Shown piece by piece: positions 24,181 through 35,308 of a DNA stretch of 64,000 nucleotides. The DNA comes from Nageia nagi. Lineage: Eukaryota > Pinophyta. The notes beneath the pieces are model-generated. The model ran no database searches, was not told where the DNA came from, and was given only the letters and a program-made list of their open reading frames with translations. A program made the position numbers and the translations under genes. How positions within the stretch are numbered: position 1 is the first letter of the stretch; the number at the start of each line of letters is the position of its first letter. The DNA lies in contig JBITNC010000001.1 in NCBI GenBank assembly GCA_050084985.1, forward strand, positions 63,860,001 to 63,924,000, read 5' to 3'.

Positions 24181-24999
24181 AATATTGGGATAGAGTGAGT
24201 AAGAGAGAAGAAGAAGAGAAAGTAAGAGAGTTCTCCTCCAAATAGATACAACAGAGATGAGAAATTTTTACATATTTGTGAAATACGAAAGATCTAGTTT
24301 GAGACTCACTACTTTGCCAAATACAATTATTAACCACAACCGATTTCAATGCACATGAAGTAGTCATTCAATTGAAAGTCATGAAGAGTCTCCAAGAGTC
24401 TACATACCTGAGATAAGTAATCTGCAATCTCAAAGGAACTTGCAAGTCATCAATAGCTTAAATAACAAGATCAATTAGATGCATCATATTCATATCAATA
24501 AGGATAGATGAATCACACAAATGCCATCATGAACTAATCAATGGTGCACTATAAGTCATTCATGAAGGTGCCATGCTAAAAACTTATAATCACTAGTTGT
24601 ATATAAAACATGTGTTGATTATCATTACAAAATAGAGCATGCACATATGAGTTCCTCAATATGGATAGTTAAATAGTGCCAAAGGACACATAAGAGTTCT
24701 TCACATATGGATAACTAAACAGTGCTAGATTGATAAAAAAATAAAGTATGTGCATACGAGTTCCTCACATATGGGTAATTGAATAGTGCCAAAAGACACA
24801 TAAGAGTTCCTCACATATGGATAACTGAACAGTGCAAGATTGGCCAATTTGTACAAGTTCTTCATGTAGATTGAACTTACCATAAAGGTGTACAACAAAA
24901 TCAACACTATATAGCACAAAATCCTCCTAAGGGTGAAGTTGTTATTATAAACATGAATTCAACATAAGAATTCAAACTTCACTTGCCCTTAAGAGCAAC
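24181..24999 (-). repeat. Copia-1 3' untranslated region with a 108-bp tandem repeat
   Basis: Two units of about 108 bp cover 24628-24846, each containing two half-units built on GAGTTCCTCACATATGGATAA. The same repeat occurs in Copia-2 (three units) and Copia-3 (two units). A decayed second purine tract lies near 24977-24992 at the end of pol. Confidence 0.85.
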
Positions 25000-26580
25000 T
25001 TCACTAACTGATAGCATCCCTTAGCTTATAGAACTAAGATTATAAGAGGGGCTTGGTGAACAAATCAATAAAGTTCAAGGTGGATGGACAATAATCTAGG
25101 TGTATGATGCCATCAAGAACCTTCTCCCTTATAGAATGGGTATGGATTTTCACATGTTTTGTTATCTAATGGAATATTAAATTCTTAGCCAAAGAAATAG
25201 CTAATTGATTGTATAAAGAGATCAAAGATGAGCCACCTTGCCCATACCCAATTTTTTTTAGAAGATGTATTAGCCAAAAAGCTTATTGGGTTGCAACAGA
25301 CATGGCATGATATTCAACTTATATGTTGGAAAGAGAAATAGTAGGTTGCTTCTTGGAAGCCCAAGAGATAACATCTAAACCAATGCTAAACACATACACA
25401 AAGGTTAACTTCCTATCATCTCTATCTCCTCCATAGTTAGAATATGAGAATCCAAAGAGAACAAATGAGGAAAATATGGAATACTTGAGAACAAGATCCT
25501 TAGTCCCTGCAACATATGTCAATATTTGTTTAACAACATTGAGGTGCTCAACATATGGTTTTTGCATGAATCAGCCATCTGATTAACTACAAAAGTAATG
25601 TTTGGCATGGATATAATCAAATACAAAAGACTAATAATTAATTACCTATAAGTTGTAGCATCAACTAATTAAGAGTTGGAGCTTAGAGAAATAATGATTC
25701 TAAGAGTGATTAGGATTGTAGCATATCTACACTCCATTTCAAACTTTTACAAGATGTCTGATATATACTTAGATTGATTGAGGTAAGTACAATCCTTATA
25801 TTGATACACTTGCATTCCAATATAGTAGTGCAAGAGACCAAGATCAATCATTTCAAATGTTGCCTTAAGTTTGGATATGCACTCTTAAATGATTTCATAA
25901 TTTTTTTAAATAATCAAAAGATCATCCACATAAAAGAGAATCAAGATCCAATCTTTTCCTTGATTAAGCACATATAGATCAAAGTAAAAAAAAAATACTT
26001 GAAGAATCTAATGTCTACAAAGTACCCTAAAATCTTTCTATACCAGGCTTAAGGTGCTTGCTTAAGTCCATGCAAAGACTTCTTTAGCTTGCACATAAAG
26101 GACTCTTTGCCTTCCATGATAAACCTTTCTAGTTGATTTATGAAGATTTTCACATCCAAGTCACCATTGAGAAATGCACTCTTGACATCAATTTGAAAAA
26201 CTTTCTATCCTTGAGCTGCAAAAAGAGCAAGGATAACTCTCATAGTAGGTATCTTTGCCATGGGATCAAAGGTTTCCTTATAATCCACACTATTTTTTTG
26301 AGCAAAACCTTTAGCTAGTAACCTTGCATTGTATTTCTCAATATCTCCAATTGAATTGAACTTGACATTGTAGATCCACTTATTACCAATCACATTCTTA
26401 TCATTGGGATAAGAAATCAAGTTCCAAGTTTTATTTTTCATAAGCAAATCATACTCTATTTTCATGGCTTCCATCCAGCACTCATGCTTAGAAGATTCTT
26501 TGAAGGTTGAAGGCTCATGGTTATTTTCAATATTGGTAATTAAGGATTTGTTCAAGGTCATGCACCTTGTTACCCATTGT
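25000..26580 (-). pseudogene. Copia-1 RT and RNase H
   Basis: RT starts near 26575 (CWMEAMKIEYDLLMKNKTW), continues NVIGNKWIYNVKFN and KGFAQKNSVDYKETFDPMA, then LDVKIFINQ. It reaches the catalytic YVDD, intact at 25921-25932. RNase H follows (VEHLNVVKQILTYVAGTKDL near 25550, then SNYGGDRDDRKLT and ISWASKKQPTISL). Family consensus needs SDYGGDxDxRKST, so the first Asp has become Asn. Stops and frameshifts break the frame near 26204, 26050, 25800 and 25300. Pol ends near 25000. It copied element RNA to DNA when intact. Confidence 0.9.
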
Positions 26581-27545
26581 GTTGAAGAATTTTGTTCCTA
26601 AGATGACTTGTCTACATCAATATCCAATCAGTTAGGAGCAACTAAAGAGTCTTCTAGATCATCAACATCATCATTAGAAGTAGATTCTTTAGGAAGTTCA
26701 TTGAACTTTACATCCTTTGAAATGAACATTGCTTTATAGGTTGGAGAGTAGAGCCTGTAGCCTCTATGCTGACTATCATAACCCATAAAGATGCATTTTT
26801 TAGCTCTTTTTTCCAACTTCTTCCTTTTAATGTAGGAGAAAGCTTCATAACCAAACACCCTAAAGTAAAAAATATGTAAATATATTCAAGAACTTAGGAA
26901 GATTACCCAACATGCATCTATCCATCTCCATAATTGTTCTATTTTTCTTTTTGGCAACACCATTCTACTAAGGAGTGTATGGAATTGTAAACTGCCTCTT
27001 GATTCCATACTTAGCATAATAGTCATTGAACTCATTATTATTATATTCTCCAACATTATTAGATCTCAACATCTTGATTTTAAGGTTAGTATGATTTTGA
27101 ATAAAGGCCTTAAAAACCTTAAAACTTTCAAAGGTTTGATCCTTGTACTCAAGTAGATACCCAAAAGTCATCCTACTGAAGTCATCAATGAAGGTCAAGA
27201 TGTAAGATGCTCCTCTAAGCAAATTAATCTGAAATGGACCCATCAAATCTAAATGCACAAGTTGAAGAGGTTGATATGCTCTTGTTGCTTTAACTTTTTC
27301 AAATTTTTATCTATGCATTTTTCCAAGAATGCACTTCTTACATAGACCAACTGAAAGAGAAATTAAAGGTAAACCTTCTACAAGTTCTTGGTCTTTCATG
27401 ACTTGAATAATCTTATGGTTAAGGTGCCCTAAATGATGGTGCCAAAGATTACCTTTAGAACACACACTAGAAGCAAGACACAACTTTAATAGAACTTGAT
27501 CCATAATGTAGATATTATCTTTCATTGATCCTTTATCCAAAGTGG
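26581..27545 (-). pseudogene. Copia-1 integrase
   Basis: The N-terminal HHCC finger lies at about 27307-27460 (LWHHHLGHLNHK ... CKKCILGKMHR), and its metal ligands are kept. The core begins LDLMGPFQ near 27250 with the first catalytic Asp present. The second catalytic position, MLRSDNGGEY in relatives, reads MLRSNNVGEY near 27060, so Asp is replaced by Asn. The C-terminal region runs MFGYEAFSYIKRKKLEKRAK to KFNELPKEST (26628-26858). Stops separate the three blocks. It would insert the DNA copy into chromosomes if intact. Confidence 0.9.
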
Positions 27546-27890
27546 CAAGTCCTTTCTAAATGCACAAGGATTAAGAGTTGAACTCAAAAGAGTACCCTTT
27601 TCTAGCAACTTGGATCATGGAGAGAAGGTTCACCCTTAACTTAGGAACATAGAGAATATTTTTAAGAACCTTTTCATGAATTAGCACACTCCCAATTCCT
27701 TGGACTTCAAGGGTAGAGTTATCACCTATCACAACCGCATCCTTAATATACTTATGAAATTTCTTAAACTTTTCATTTTCAAAGCATAAGTGATTAGTGC
27801 AACCAAAGTGAATCCATTTCAGATGAAAAAGGGAGAGACATGGAGTAGAGTGCCATAGCAAAACTAGCATGAGTATTTTTCTTTCCTTTG
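27546..27890 (-). pseudogene. Copia-1 aspartic protease
   Basis: The frame reads WIHFGCTNHLC near 27790, where copia proteases have WxxDSGCTxHxx. The catalytic Asp is His and the Ser is Phe. It continues VVIGDNSTLEVQGIGSV and LKNILYVPKLRVNLLS, the usual protease C-terminal blocks. The 99-codon open stretch is 27571-27870. It processed the polyprotein when intact. Confidence 0.85.
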
Positions 27891-27935
27891 TAGTTCTTTA
27901 CATTTCCATTACCTTTGTACTTTTCCTCTTTTTTT

Positions 27936-28876
27936 TTTTTAACAATCAACTTCTTTGTGACCTTGAATGCCACAATAGTTACAATTGCCATTAAAATTTT
28001 TCTTAGGAGAAGGAGTGTTTGGTTTTCCTTTTTTATTTATTTTCTTAAAATAATTGTTGTTACCGTTATTTCTATTACTATGGTTGTTATTTCTATTATT
28101 CTTATTACTGTTGTAGTCACTGCCTCTTTTCTCAAACCTTTTAGAGGAAGAAAGGTAAGATTTGTTTTTATGGTTGAACTTCTTGAAAGGATTTTTGGTT
28201 GCACCAAGGGTAATGTTATTATTCTTAGGATAAGAAATCAACACCTTATTATTAAAGGTTTTCTCATGCTTCAATAGGTGCCTTGAAAGGTTCTCAAGGG
28301 AGATGACTTCTTTTTCATCATTAAGCTTTATTTTCATATTTTTTTACAAAGTTTTCAAACTTTGAAGAGAGGCTTTAAATAATGATAAAGACTATGAACA
28401 AGTTTTCAAACTTTGAAGAGAGGCTTTGAAGAATGATCAAGACTATGAACACATCATTGATCCAATTGCACCCACAAGCAACAAGTTGGGTCTTTAGGTC
28501 AATGATTTTTTCAAGAAGATAGCCATATTTTCATCTTTCCCTTGATGAAATTAAAATAACTTTTAGATAATTGTAAACCTTCTTGAAAATTTTGAAACAA
28601 GGTAGATTTGCTTTAGCTTATCCCAAACTTCCTTTGCCAAGGTTGAAGAGGAAATCATCAAGAGCACATCATCTGAAACTACATAATAAATCATGGAGGT
28701 TGCCAACTCATTCTTTATGTTGTAAGCTTCTAGTGCCTTCTCATCTATATGAGGTACAAGGTTCTCATTTACTATTTGCCATAGCTTTCTTACCTGCAAT
28801 TTGACTCTTATCTAAGGTTCTCAAATCCTATAGTTGGAACCATCAAGTATGTGTTTGGGTAAAAAGGATTCTCCCA
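27936..28876 (-). pseudogene. Copia-1 gag
   Basis: The start at 28876 (MGESFLPKHILDGSNYRI) matches the Copia-2 start at 42811. The capsid part reads RKLWQIVNENLVPHIDEKA and VWDKLKQIYL, as in copia gag (UBN2 type by wording). An Asn/Lys-rich spacer leads to a CCHC zinc knuckle CNYCGIQGHKEVDC near 27939-27985. A 51-bp direct duplication (28351-28452) doubles a 17-residue stretch. Stops near 28850, 28395 and 28320 break the frame. Confidence 0.85.
28351..28452. repeat. 51-bp tandem duplication in Copia-1 gag
   Basis: Two units starting at 28351 and 28402 (GTTTTCAAACTTTGAAGAGA ...) differ at a few bases. Copia-2 lacks the second unit. The length keeps the frame. Confidence 0.9.
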
Positions 28877-31526
28877 TTTGCTATACAAAAATGTGAAATA
28901 ATAAGCATGTGGTTCAATAAACAACATTAAATGTTATGTTTTAACCAAATAAATGATACATGTTACATTTAACACTAAAGGTATGCTTGATTTGATTCAT
29001 AAGTGCAAATATTTTACAAGTCAAATAATAACCCATGTACCCAAATACATTTCTCATCTCAATAACTATAGATGTAGAGTGATATTGTTAAAGCTTGTTT
29101 TCTTATCTAAAATTAGGCTTTCACTTGGATGCCCACACAAGAGGAGCCCAAGTACTACCAATCCTTAACCAATTTCTCTTAAGTAGCAATATACTCTTAC
29201 AAGGAGAAGTACTAGCTATTTTTCAAGGTTCTGATGTTTATTGGATCGACCAAATTATTAATCTTGATTAGGTTTTAAATTTTCCTCCTAGGTTATTAGA
29301 ATAATCCTTGAATGAATGTGCGAGCATGTGGTATCACTACACACATGCCTGTCCATCTAATAGAGTTATATCTAGACCAATAGAAGATTTAGGAAAAATT
29401 AAAAAGTATGAACTTTTCACTATTTGGATCATCGAACTTAAAGGCTCCAATCCACCTATCCTTATCTCATGGCTCTCCAAACAAGTCATGTTGCAGAATG
29501 TACATGGGGATGTGTTCATTCTAGAGGGTTGCTCATATCAATGTTTGCATTTTTGTTTGCATAAGCAAATGAAGTAATAAAGGAAACATGAAGTAAAGAG
29601 CATAAAAAAATCATCCATTCAATTTGAAACCTAAGTGTCTAATGGGTTATGTTAACTAACCCCTAAAGGACATCATTTACATAAACTCAAAATTTGCACA
29701 AGTCCATTCCATACTTTGCATAAGGATAAATTCTCAAAATGCATTCATGCATATTAAAAAAATAAGTTCTAAGCATTATCTAAAAAAAATTAAGTACTAA
29801 GCATAATCAAGATGCATGGATTAATTTAACTTTAAAAGGTTAAGTATAAATCATGCATTATTTACTTAATTTGCATAAGTCTATTCTTGCATAAGGAAGT
29901 AAATTGCATCTTAAGTAATAAGAATGCATTATTTCAACTTAAGTACTAAGCATGCATTATTCCAACTTATGTACTAAACATGCATTTAACTTAAAAAATT
30001 TTAAGTTCTAAGTATAAGCTTAAAAATTTAAATCCTTGAGCATGCATTAAAAAAATTAAGCTTTAAGCAAAAAATACATTATTCACATAGATTTAAGTAA
30101 GCATGCATCAATCCATAACTTAAAAAATAATTAAGTATAAGTATGCATTATTAACTTAATAAGTTAAAAATGCATTAATTAACTTAACAAAATTAAGAGG
30201 CATGCATTAACAAATTAAGCATGCAAAATCTAGATAAAGTTTTAAGTAAAAACAAAATTATACAAATCCTCCTTTTGAAGTAAAACTTGTATTTTGAAGT
30301 AAAACAATTCCCCCTATTTTTGTTTTTTTTTTTCTTTTTACTATAAAAAAAAACATTCCTTCCCTTTTTACTTATAAAACTTTTAGGCAAGAAGGAATAA
30401 TAATGACTTAAGAAGAAAATTTATTTTAGTAAAAAGGTGTCAAAATTATACTAAAAAATTAATTTAAAATAAGTCATCATTACCCTCCACTTGAAGCATT
30501 TAATATATCAGGTGCACTTAATTGTACCCACCAATTTAATGCTTTTTTGCATTTTTACTTCACACTAAGTTAGTCATGATGGGAAAAGACATTGCTTGAA
30601 AAATTGTCTTAAATTATTTTCATCTTTTAAAAATTTAATGCAAGAAGACTAAACAAGTAATGAAGTGGTATAAGAAGACTAAATAAGTAATGAAGTGGTA
30701 CAAGATGCTTGTCAGGTGGAGCAGGGGGCTGATGGTCATAGGCTAGGTGGCAGCGATAATCGAGCGAGCAATTATGGGGGCAATGGTGGAGCAACACAAT
30801 GGAGCAGGCAACGATAGAGGAAAGGGGGGCTATGGTGTTGGCCACCCAAGTAGTAGGCTGCAATGGTAAGGCTGCCAAGCATGGCAGGCTACAATGGCAG
30901 GCTGTTGCCTCTATTAAAAAAAACATATAAAAAATAGGTATATATATATATTTTTAAAAAAAGTATTGCACTTTTTTTGAAAAAAAATCAAACTTTGTAA
31001 AAAAAAATAAATTTTATTTTTTTACAACATTTTATTTACAAAGTTATTGAAAAAAAAAATGTAGTATTGACTATACATGAAATAGCAAATATAATATGTT
31101 AATTTCCATCTTTTAACAAATTAACATAAAAAGTTTAATAAAATAATGTATAACAACTATACATTATTATATTGAGTTGATTTCTTCAAACAAATGTAAC
31201 TTAACAAAAAATGTTAGTATATACAAATTACATATTTTCCCTAAAGTATTATTGCCCAATCACTAACATAAAAGATTGTTAGTTGAACAAAAAATGAGTA
31301 ATAATATATCATGTTATTGAGGCAATGTTTGCTAGGAATTGAACTAACATATCATAAAAGAATGTTACTATCAAAATGAAAAAAAAAAGGATAGGGGATT
31401 ATACCTCTAAATTATTTTACCTCAAACAATAAGAGTAAACCTCCAAAGATGATGAATAATGATGAAGAACCTTCAAAAATGTTAAAGAAGAGCTTCCACA
31501 CCAAGGATGTAAAGAGAAGGTTCCAA
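28877..31526 (-). other. Copia-1 long 5' leader (2.65 kb)
   Basis: It separates the primer site from gag. It holds a 60-codon frame on the sense strand (29337-29519) with a same-length counterpart in Copia-2. A tract at about 29690-30230 is rich in AAGCATGCATTA words. A 30-bp duplication lies at 30641-30700, and a GC-richer patch at 30700-30915 has only a low-complexity frame. No known domain is present. Confidence 0.75.
29337..29519 (-). CDS. 60-codon leader frame of Copia-1 (function unknown)
   Basis: The frame starts MNTSPCTFCNMTC and ends GGLEPL ... LLDGQACV. Its counterpart in Copia-2 (42172-42354) starts MNTSTHTFYNM and has exactly the same length and no stop. By hand, 39 of 60 residues and about 152 of 183 bases agree. 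Most base changes alter the residue, so the divergence since the copies separated looks neutral. It may still have been an upstream open frame in the parent element. It resembles no family I know and may not be translated. Confidence 0.3.
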   Translation of the reverse strand: MNTSPCTFCNMTCLESHEIRIGGLEPLSSMIQIVKSSYFLIFPKSSIGLDITLLDGQACV

Positions 31527-31541
31527 GGTGATTTGATACCA
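31527..31541 (-). other. Copia-1 primer-binding site
   Basis: The sense strand TGGTATCAAATCACC sits two bases inside the LTR end. Copia-2 keeps the cleaner TGGTATCAGAGC, so the family uses initiator-Met tRNA. Confidence 0.85.
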
Positions 31542-31543
31542 AA

Positions 31544-32049
31544 TGAGAGAATTGAACTATAATAAGAATAATTCTAAAATACCAAGATCACATGAAAGCT
31601 CTTAATTTACATATATCTAACTCACAAATAAGACAATCTCACAAAGTAACTCAAGATGTAAAGTCGTTCCTCCAACTAGGAGTACATCCACTAACTAGAT
31701 CTTTACTTCAATCACAAATACAACTCTCTTAAAATCCTCCTAATCTCAACTCCTACACTTCTATCCTATAGCATAACTTTACTCCAATATTGGTGTGTAT
31801 TCACAAAGAGAGAGCCTTCTATTTATAGGCCAAAATCCCTCTTTGGATCACCTTTTTATCCAATGTACAAAAGCATGACATGCACGTCCTTTTACCCAAG
31901 GGGCATGCTCATGACATGGAGTGTAGGACAAGTTACATTATCATATTCACTTAAATACTTAAGGTATCAAATTATACCCTTAAGTATTAGTGAATTTACA
32001 TAGAATATTTAATACAAACCCTTACAATAATGCATTATACATTCCAACA
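31544..32049 (-). repeat. Copia-1 5' LTR (506 bp)
   Basis: The sense strand starts TGTTGGAATG and ends ATTCTCTCA. A TATA box (TATAAATAG, sense) lies at 31819-31828. Confidence 0.95.
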
Positions 32050-32054
32050 TGAAC
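32050..32054. other. Target duplication of Copia-1, right copy (TGAAC)
   Basis: Identical to 23656-23660. Confidence 0.9.
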
Positions 32055-32600
32055 AACTTGTAAATAAGTCATGGACGATCAAACATGGTTGCAACTCATT
32101 TTTGAACACACTTGGTATATGATCACACTATATTAGATATGTGTGTTCTTAGTTTCAAAGAACATGGACATATGAGGAGCACCAAAGATAGAGTTGAGAT
32201 ACTTGAGGAAGAATTAGTAGTAGTTTAGAATGATTATTCTTATACTATCCCATTTCACTCAGTTCATTGGTATATGGCAACATGAGATATCAAGAAGGTA
32301 ACTTAGACATACTGGGGAAAGTGTTAGCATCGATTTGGAATAATTATTTTACTCCTATACTTGTATGTTCATACTTGAGAGGCCTTATATCATACCTATC
32401 CACACTCAATTTGGTGACATTCTTTGCATTTATAAATGCTCTCAACTTCATGGCTATCTAGGAAAGAAGAGCACCACCATGGCAAGATAAAACTATGATT
32501 ATGGAATCACAAAAGAGGCATGAAGAACTTTATTCAAGGAAATATTTGGATATTATCAACTTGGTAATTGTATCAACATTGCTTGAGGATAAGCAATTTT
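32055..32600 (+). pseudogene. Element A long frame, 3' part
   Basis: This continues the element A internal region after Copia-1. One frame reads MRSTKDRVEILEEELVVV near 32170, another is open at 32267-32461 with hydrophobic runs (YFTPILVCSYL, LVTFFAFINALNF), and a third is open at 32495-32764, running into the LTR. Frameshifts prevent a single reading. No retroviral enzyme motif is present between here and the polypurine tract. The function is unknown. Confidence 0.4.
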
Positions 32601-32613
32601 GGAGGGGTAGTAT
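32601..32613 (+). other. Element A polypurine tract
   Basis: GGAGGGGTAGTAT directly precedes the 3' LTR start TGTAATGTC. Confidence 0.7.
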
Positions 32614-33572
32614 TGTAATGTCTCTAAGTTTGAGTTTCCATATCATTTTCAATCTTAAGAATATTTTATCCTCCATAGGCCAAGGATTTCTAAATCATCA
32701 CTTTAAATGGATAGAAACTCTTGTGCCATTGATTTTGATAGGTTATATGACTAGGTTTCATTAAGAAACAAAGAAGCTATGATATTTTTTAGTTCATTCA
32801 TCAAGCTAGTTTGCTTATATTGTGTGCATGTGAGAATCCAAAATTTTACCTCCAATTATTCGATTTAAATGTGATATCCCCTTTCTAAGGATAAGCTATT
32901 GTAACTTGGTCTATTGGAATGTGTGGGCCATTAATAAAAGCCCAAATATTTGTATTAAGAGGGATGCCCCATTTATGGGTGCTTTATGATCCCAAAAGTG
33001 AAACTAATAGGTCCTAGGAGTCATTTGAGTAAATTGGGAGTATTTTATTATTTTAATTCTAGGTTGGGTCGATCAACTAATCATTATGTAATTTGTAATA
33101 TCATGTTCATCTATAAAAGGGATATGAGAGCTTATTTAGAGATATATGTTTAAATTATTATTCTTCTTCTCTTAGATGTGGGTAGCTCCCTCTTGGATCC
33201 ACGTTGACGACATGAGGTGCTTGAAGTCTAATATAGCTTCAAGTATTATATAGTTCTTTCTTGAGGGTTAGTGAACCTCAAGGATTATAACTAGCTATTC
33301 AGGGGGTATTCACATTACCCCTTGGATTAGTATAATACTACTAGTGGGACTCTAAGTCTCCACCACAATCGAGGAGGAGGAAGCCTTGGCACAAGCCTTG
33401 CCACTTCTATGGACAAGAGCCTTGGAGCATTAGTTCATTCATGAGCATCACCATAATCACTTGGAAAATCATTTTTAATTGAGGTTATTGCATCTTATGT
33501 TATAAAATATAATTACATTTAACCATTGCTTTAATATTCACATGTTATCTTGCGGTGATTATCTCTTTGTGT
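32614..33572 (+). repeat. Element A 3' LTR, left portion
   Basis: It aligns with 18647-19612 of the 5' LTR, then breaks at TGATTATCTCTTTGTGT (33556-33572). The LTR resumes at 47875 with the same 17 bases (one mismatch). The two portions minus the 17-bp overlap total about 1513 bp against 1502 bp in the 5' LTR. Confidence 0.85.
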
Positions 33573-33816
33573 ATTTTTTTGTTAATATTGGATGGGGTTT
33601 TTAGGTAACTAATAACTGCATTACATCATAGGTAGTTCTAAATTTATCCCTCAACCTCCCTAGAGCACAAACAATAGTCCCTCAACTTGGAGAAGGGTCA
33701 AACACTTTTGAAAATTGAAAAAATTAAAGCTTTTCAATACCTTGTACATATCTTAAGATAGGCATTGAAACTTGTACATCATCAAATAAACATTCAAAAC
33801 TACCCACTCAAATTTG

Positions 33817-34196
33817 AAATTTGAAATTTAAACTTCCTGCTCAAAGAGAAAGAAGTTATTGAGCCATGGAGAATGTAGCTTCGAATATTAGACTAATATT
33901 CTAAACAATTGTATAGGATTTGAAAATTCCTCTTGTTGCTTGCTTAAGTCGAGTGAGAAAGTCCCTTCTTGCATATTTCCTTCTTTTGGGTATAAACTAG
34001 CTCCACTATCCCTTTAGATTCACCCCTTGTGAAGCTGGGATGATAAGGATGTCCAATAGACTTGAAGCATAGGTAGTAGGCTCTATGCATTCATTCATGG
34101 AGGGGAATTCCTATGCCTACAAGTTCAAGAACCATTGGGATTAGGAAGAATAATTTATGAAAGGAAAGCTGACCCCTCTAAACAACATCCCCAAAA
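33817..34196. repeat. Repeat X, left copy
   Basis: About 380 bp (GAAATTTAAACTTCCTGCTC ... CATCCCCAAAA) matches 38441-38818 in direct orientation with visible but moderate divergence. It lies just outside repeat Y. Confidence 0.85.
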
Positions 34197-35308
34197 TGTA
34201 AAATCCTAAATTCAATTTCATATACAATTAAGAAAACTCTCCTAATCAAGCACCCATGTCTAGCTTAGAAGGATATCACCAAGCATCTGACACCTTAATA
34301 TGCTAACATTAGGGTTAGGGTATGAGATATAAGAAAAAATAATCTCACAATGCCAGTGTCTAGCTCATACATTCATATGTATACAAAGATAATCAAATAA
34401 TGCCAATAAATAAGTATCTCAACTAAATATGAGATCTAATAGTGCATGTCTTGCATTAATGATGTAGAATGAATACACATACAATACTAAGTCCCACTAG
34501 GACACAACATGTGTCTCTACTATTGGATGGATGGATAATGGATGGCACAACTTCATTCCCCTAGAATATAAATTCTCTCCATCGAATAAGCCCTCATCAA
34601 ACCTTGATGACCAACTAAATGGTAGAAGCATGACCTTGAAATGCCACTGGATGGGCTAGGGTGCTACACCAAAGCTATAGATTAACATGATCCATTAGTA
34701 TATCAACCCTCTTAAGTGTTGCACCTATGGATGTTGCTTGACCTTGCATCAATACTTCTATCCACAAGATGGTATGAGTAATATTATCAAATATGTATAT
34801 CCAACAATAAAGATCTAAGGGATGATATAGCTTTCTTGGATCTAGGTCTCATAATTATCATCCATTCCCCTCAAACCCAATGATGGTACATAAGAGTCAT
34901 TTCAATCCCAACATGGGTATCTATTCCTCCCTCATGCTCCACATGAATCCTCAAGCTCAACATGAGCTTAGGGATGTATGTGTGGGCATATAGGGGGAAA
35001 TGTGGGTGTCATGGACCAACATGGGGGTCTACAAGTGTACCCAAGTTTGGCATATGTTTACAAGTGCTCTTCCATGCTTTAAGTGCTAAATAGACCTTAG
35101 GATTCCCATAATCATGTTTCAAGATCTCCAAGTACATTAAAATATGCTAAACGACACTTGAGAGGGATACATCCAACTTAGTGCTTGTAGTGAGGTTTAA
35201 TGACCTATTAAGTCTTCTATACGAAGTATTAACTAATAAAATATAATTAATAAATAAATATGTACAAAGAAGGAATCTGTTGGATTCTAGAATCAAGTAC
35301 AATAATCA
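34197..35308 (-). repeat. Repeat Y, left copy (putative 3' LTR of element D)
   Basis: On the plus strand it runs TGTAAAATCC ... CAATAATCA, with TG...CA ends. It matches 37279-38419 in direct orientation. It contains GATCAC/CCACATG-rich text such as CTCCACATGAATCCTC. Confidence 0.8.

Larger units (their letters stand above)
23661..32049 (-). mobile_element. Copia-1, full-length Ty1/copia element
   Basis: Two 506-bp LTRs (23661-24166 and 31544-32049) bracket 7.4 kb and are flanked by perfect TGAAC duplications. Right to left the order is LTR, primer site, a 2.65-kb leader, gag, protease, integrase, RT, RNase H, a 3' region with tandem repeats, polypurine tract, LTR. Integrase before RT makes it Ty1/copia. 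Hand counting gives about 31 differences between the LTRs (about 6%). All frames carry stops and several catalytic residues are changed, so it is inactive. It is nested inside element A. Confidence 0.95.

Noticed and set aside
24628-24846. 108-bp repeat as a CRISPR-like array
   Set aside because: Contiguous tandem units without spacers, inside a plant copia 3' region.
30627-30926. 99-codon Leu/Cys/His-rich frame in the Copia-1 leader as a protein
   Set aside because: Low-complexity GC-richer patch with a tandem duplication; Copia-2 has no counterpart frame there.
33573-33600. TGTTAATATTGG at 33580 as the start of an LTR for the D block
   Set aside because: The matching end at the right boundary and a 5-bp duplication are absent, and the flank is better explained by the 17-bp duplication.
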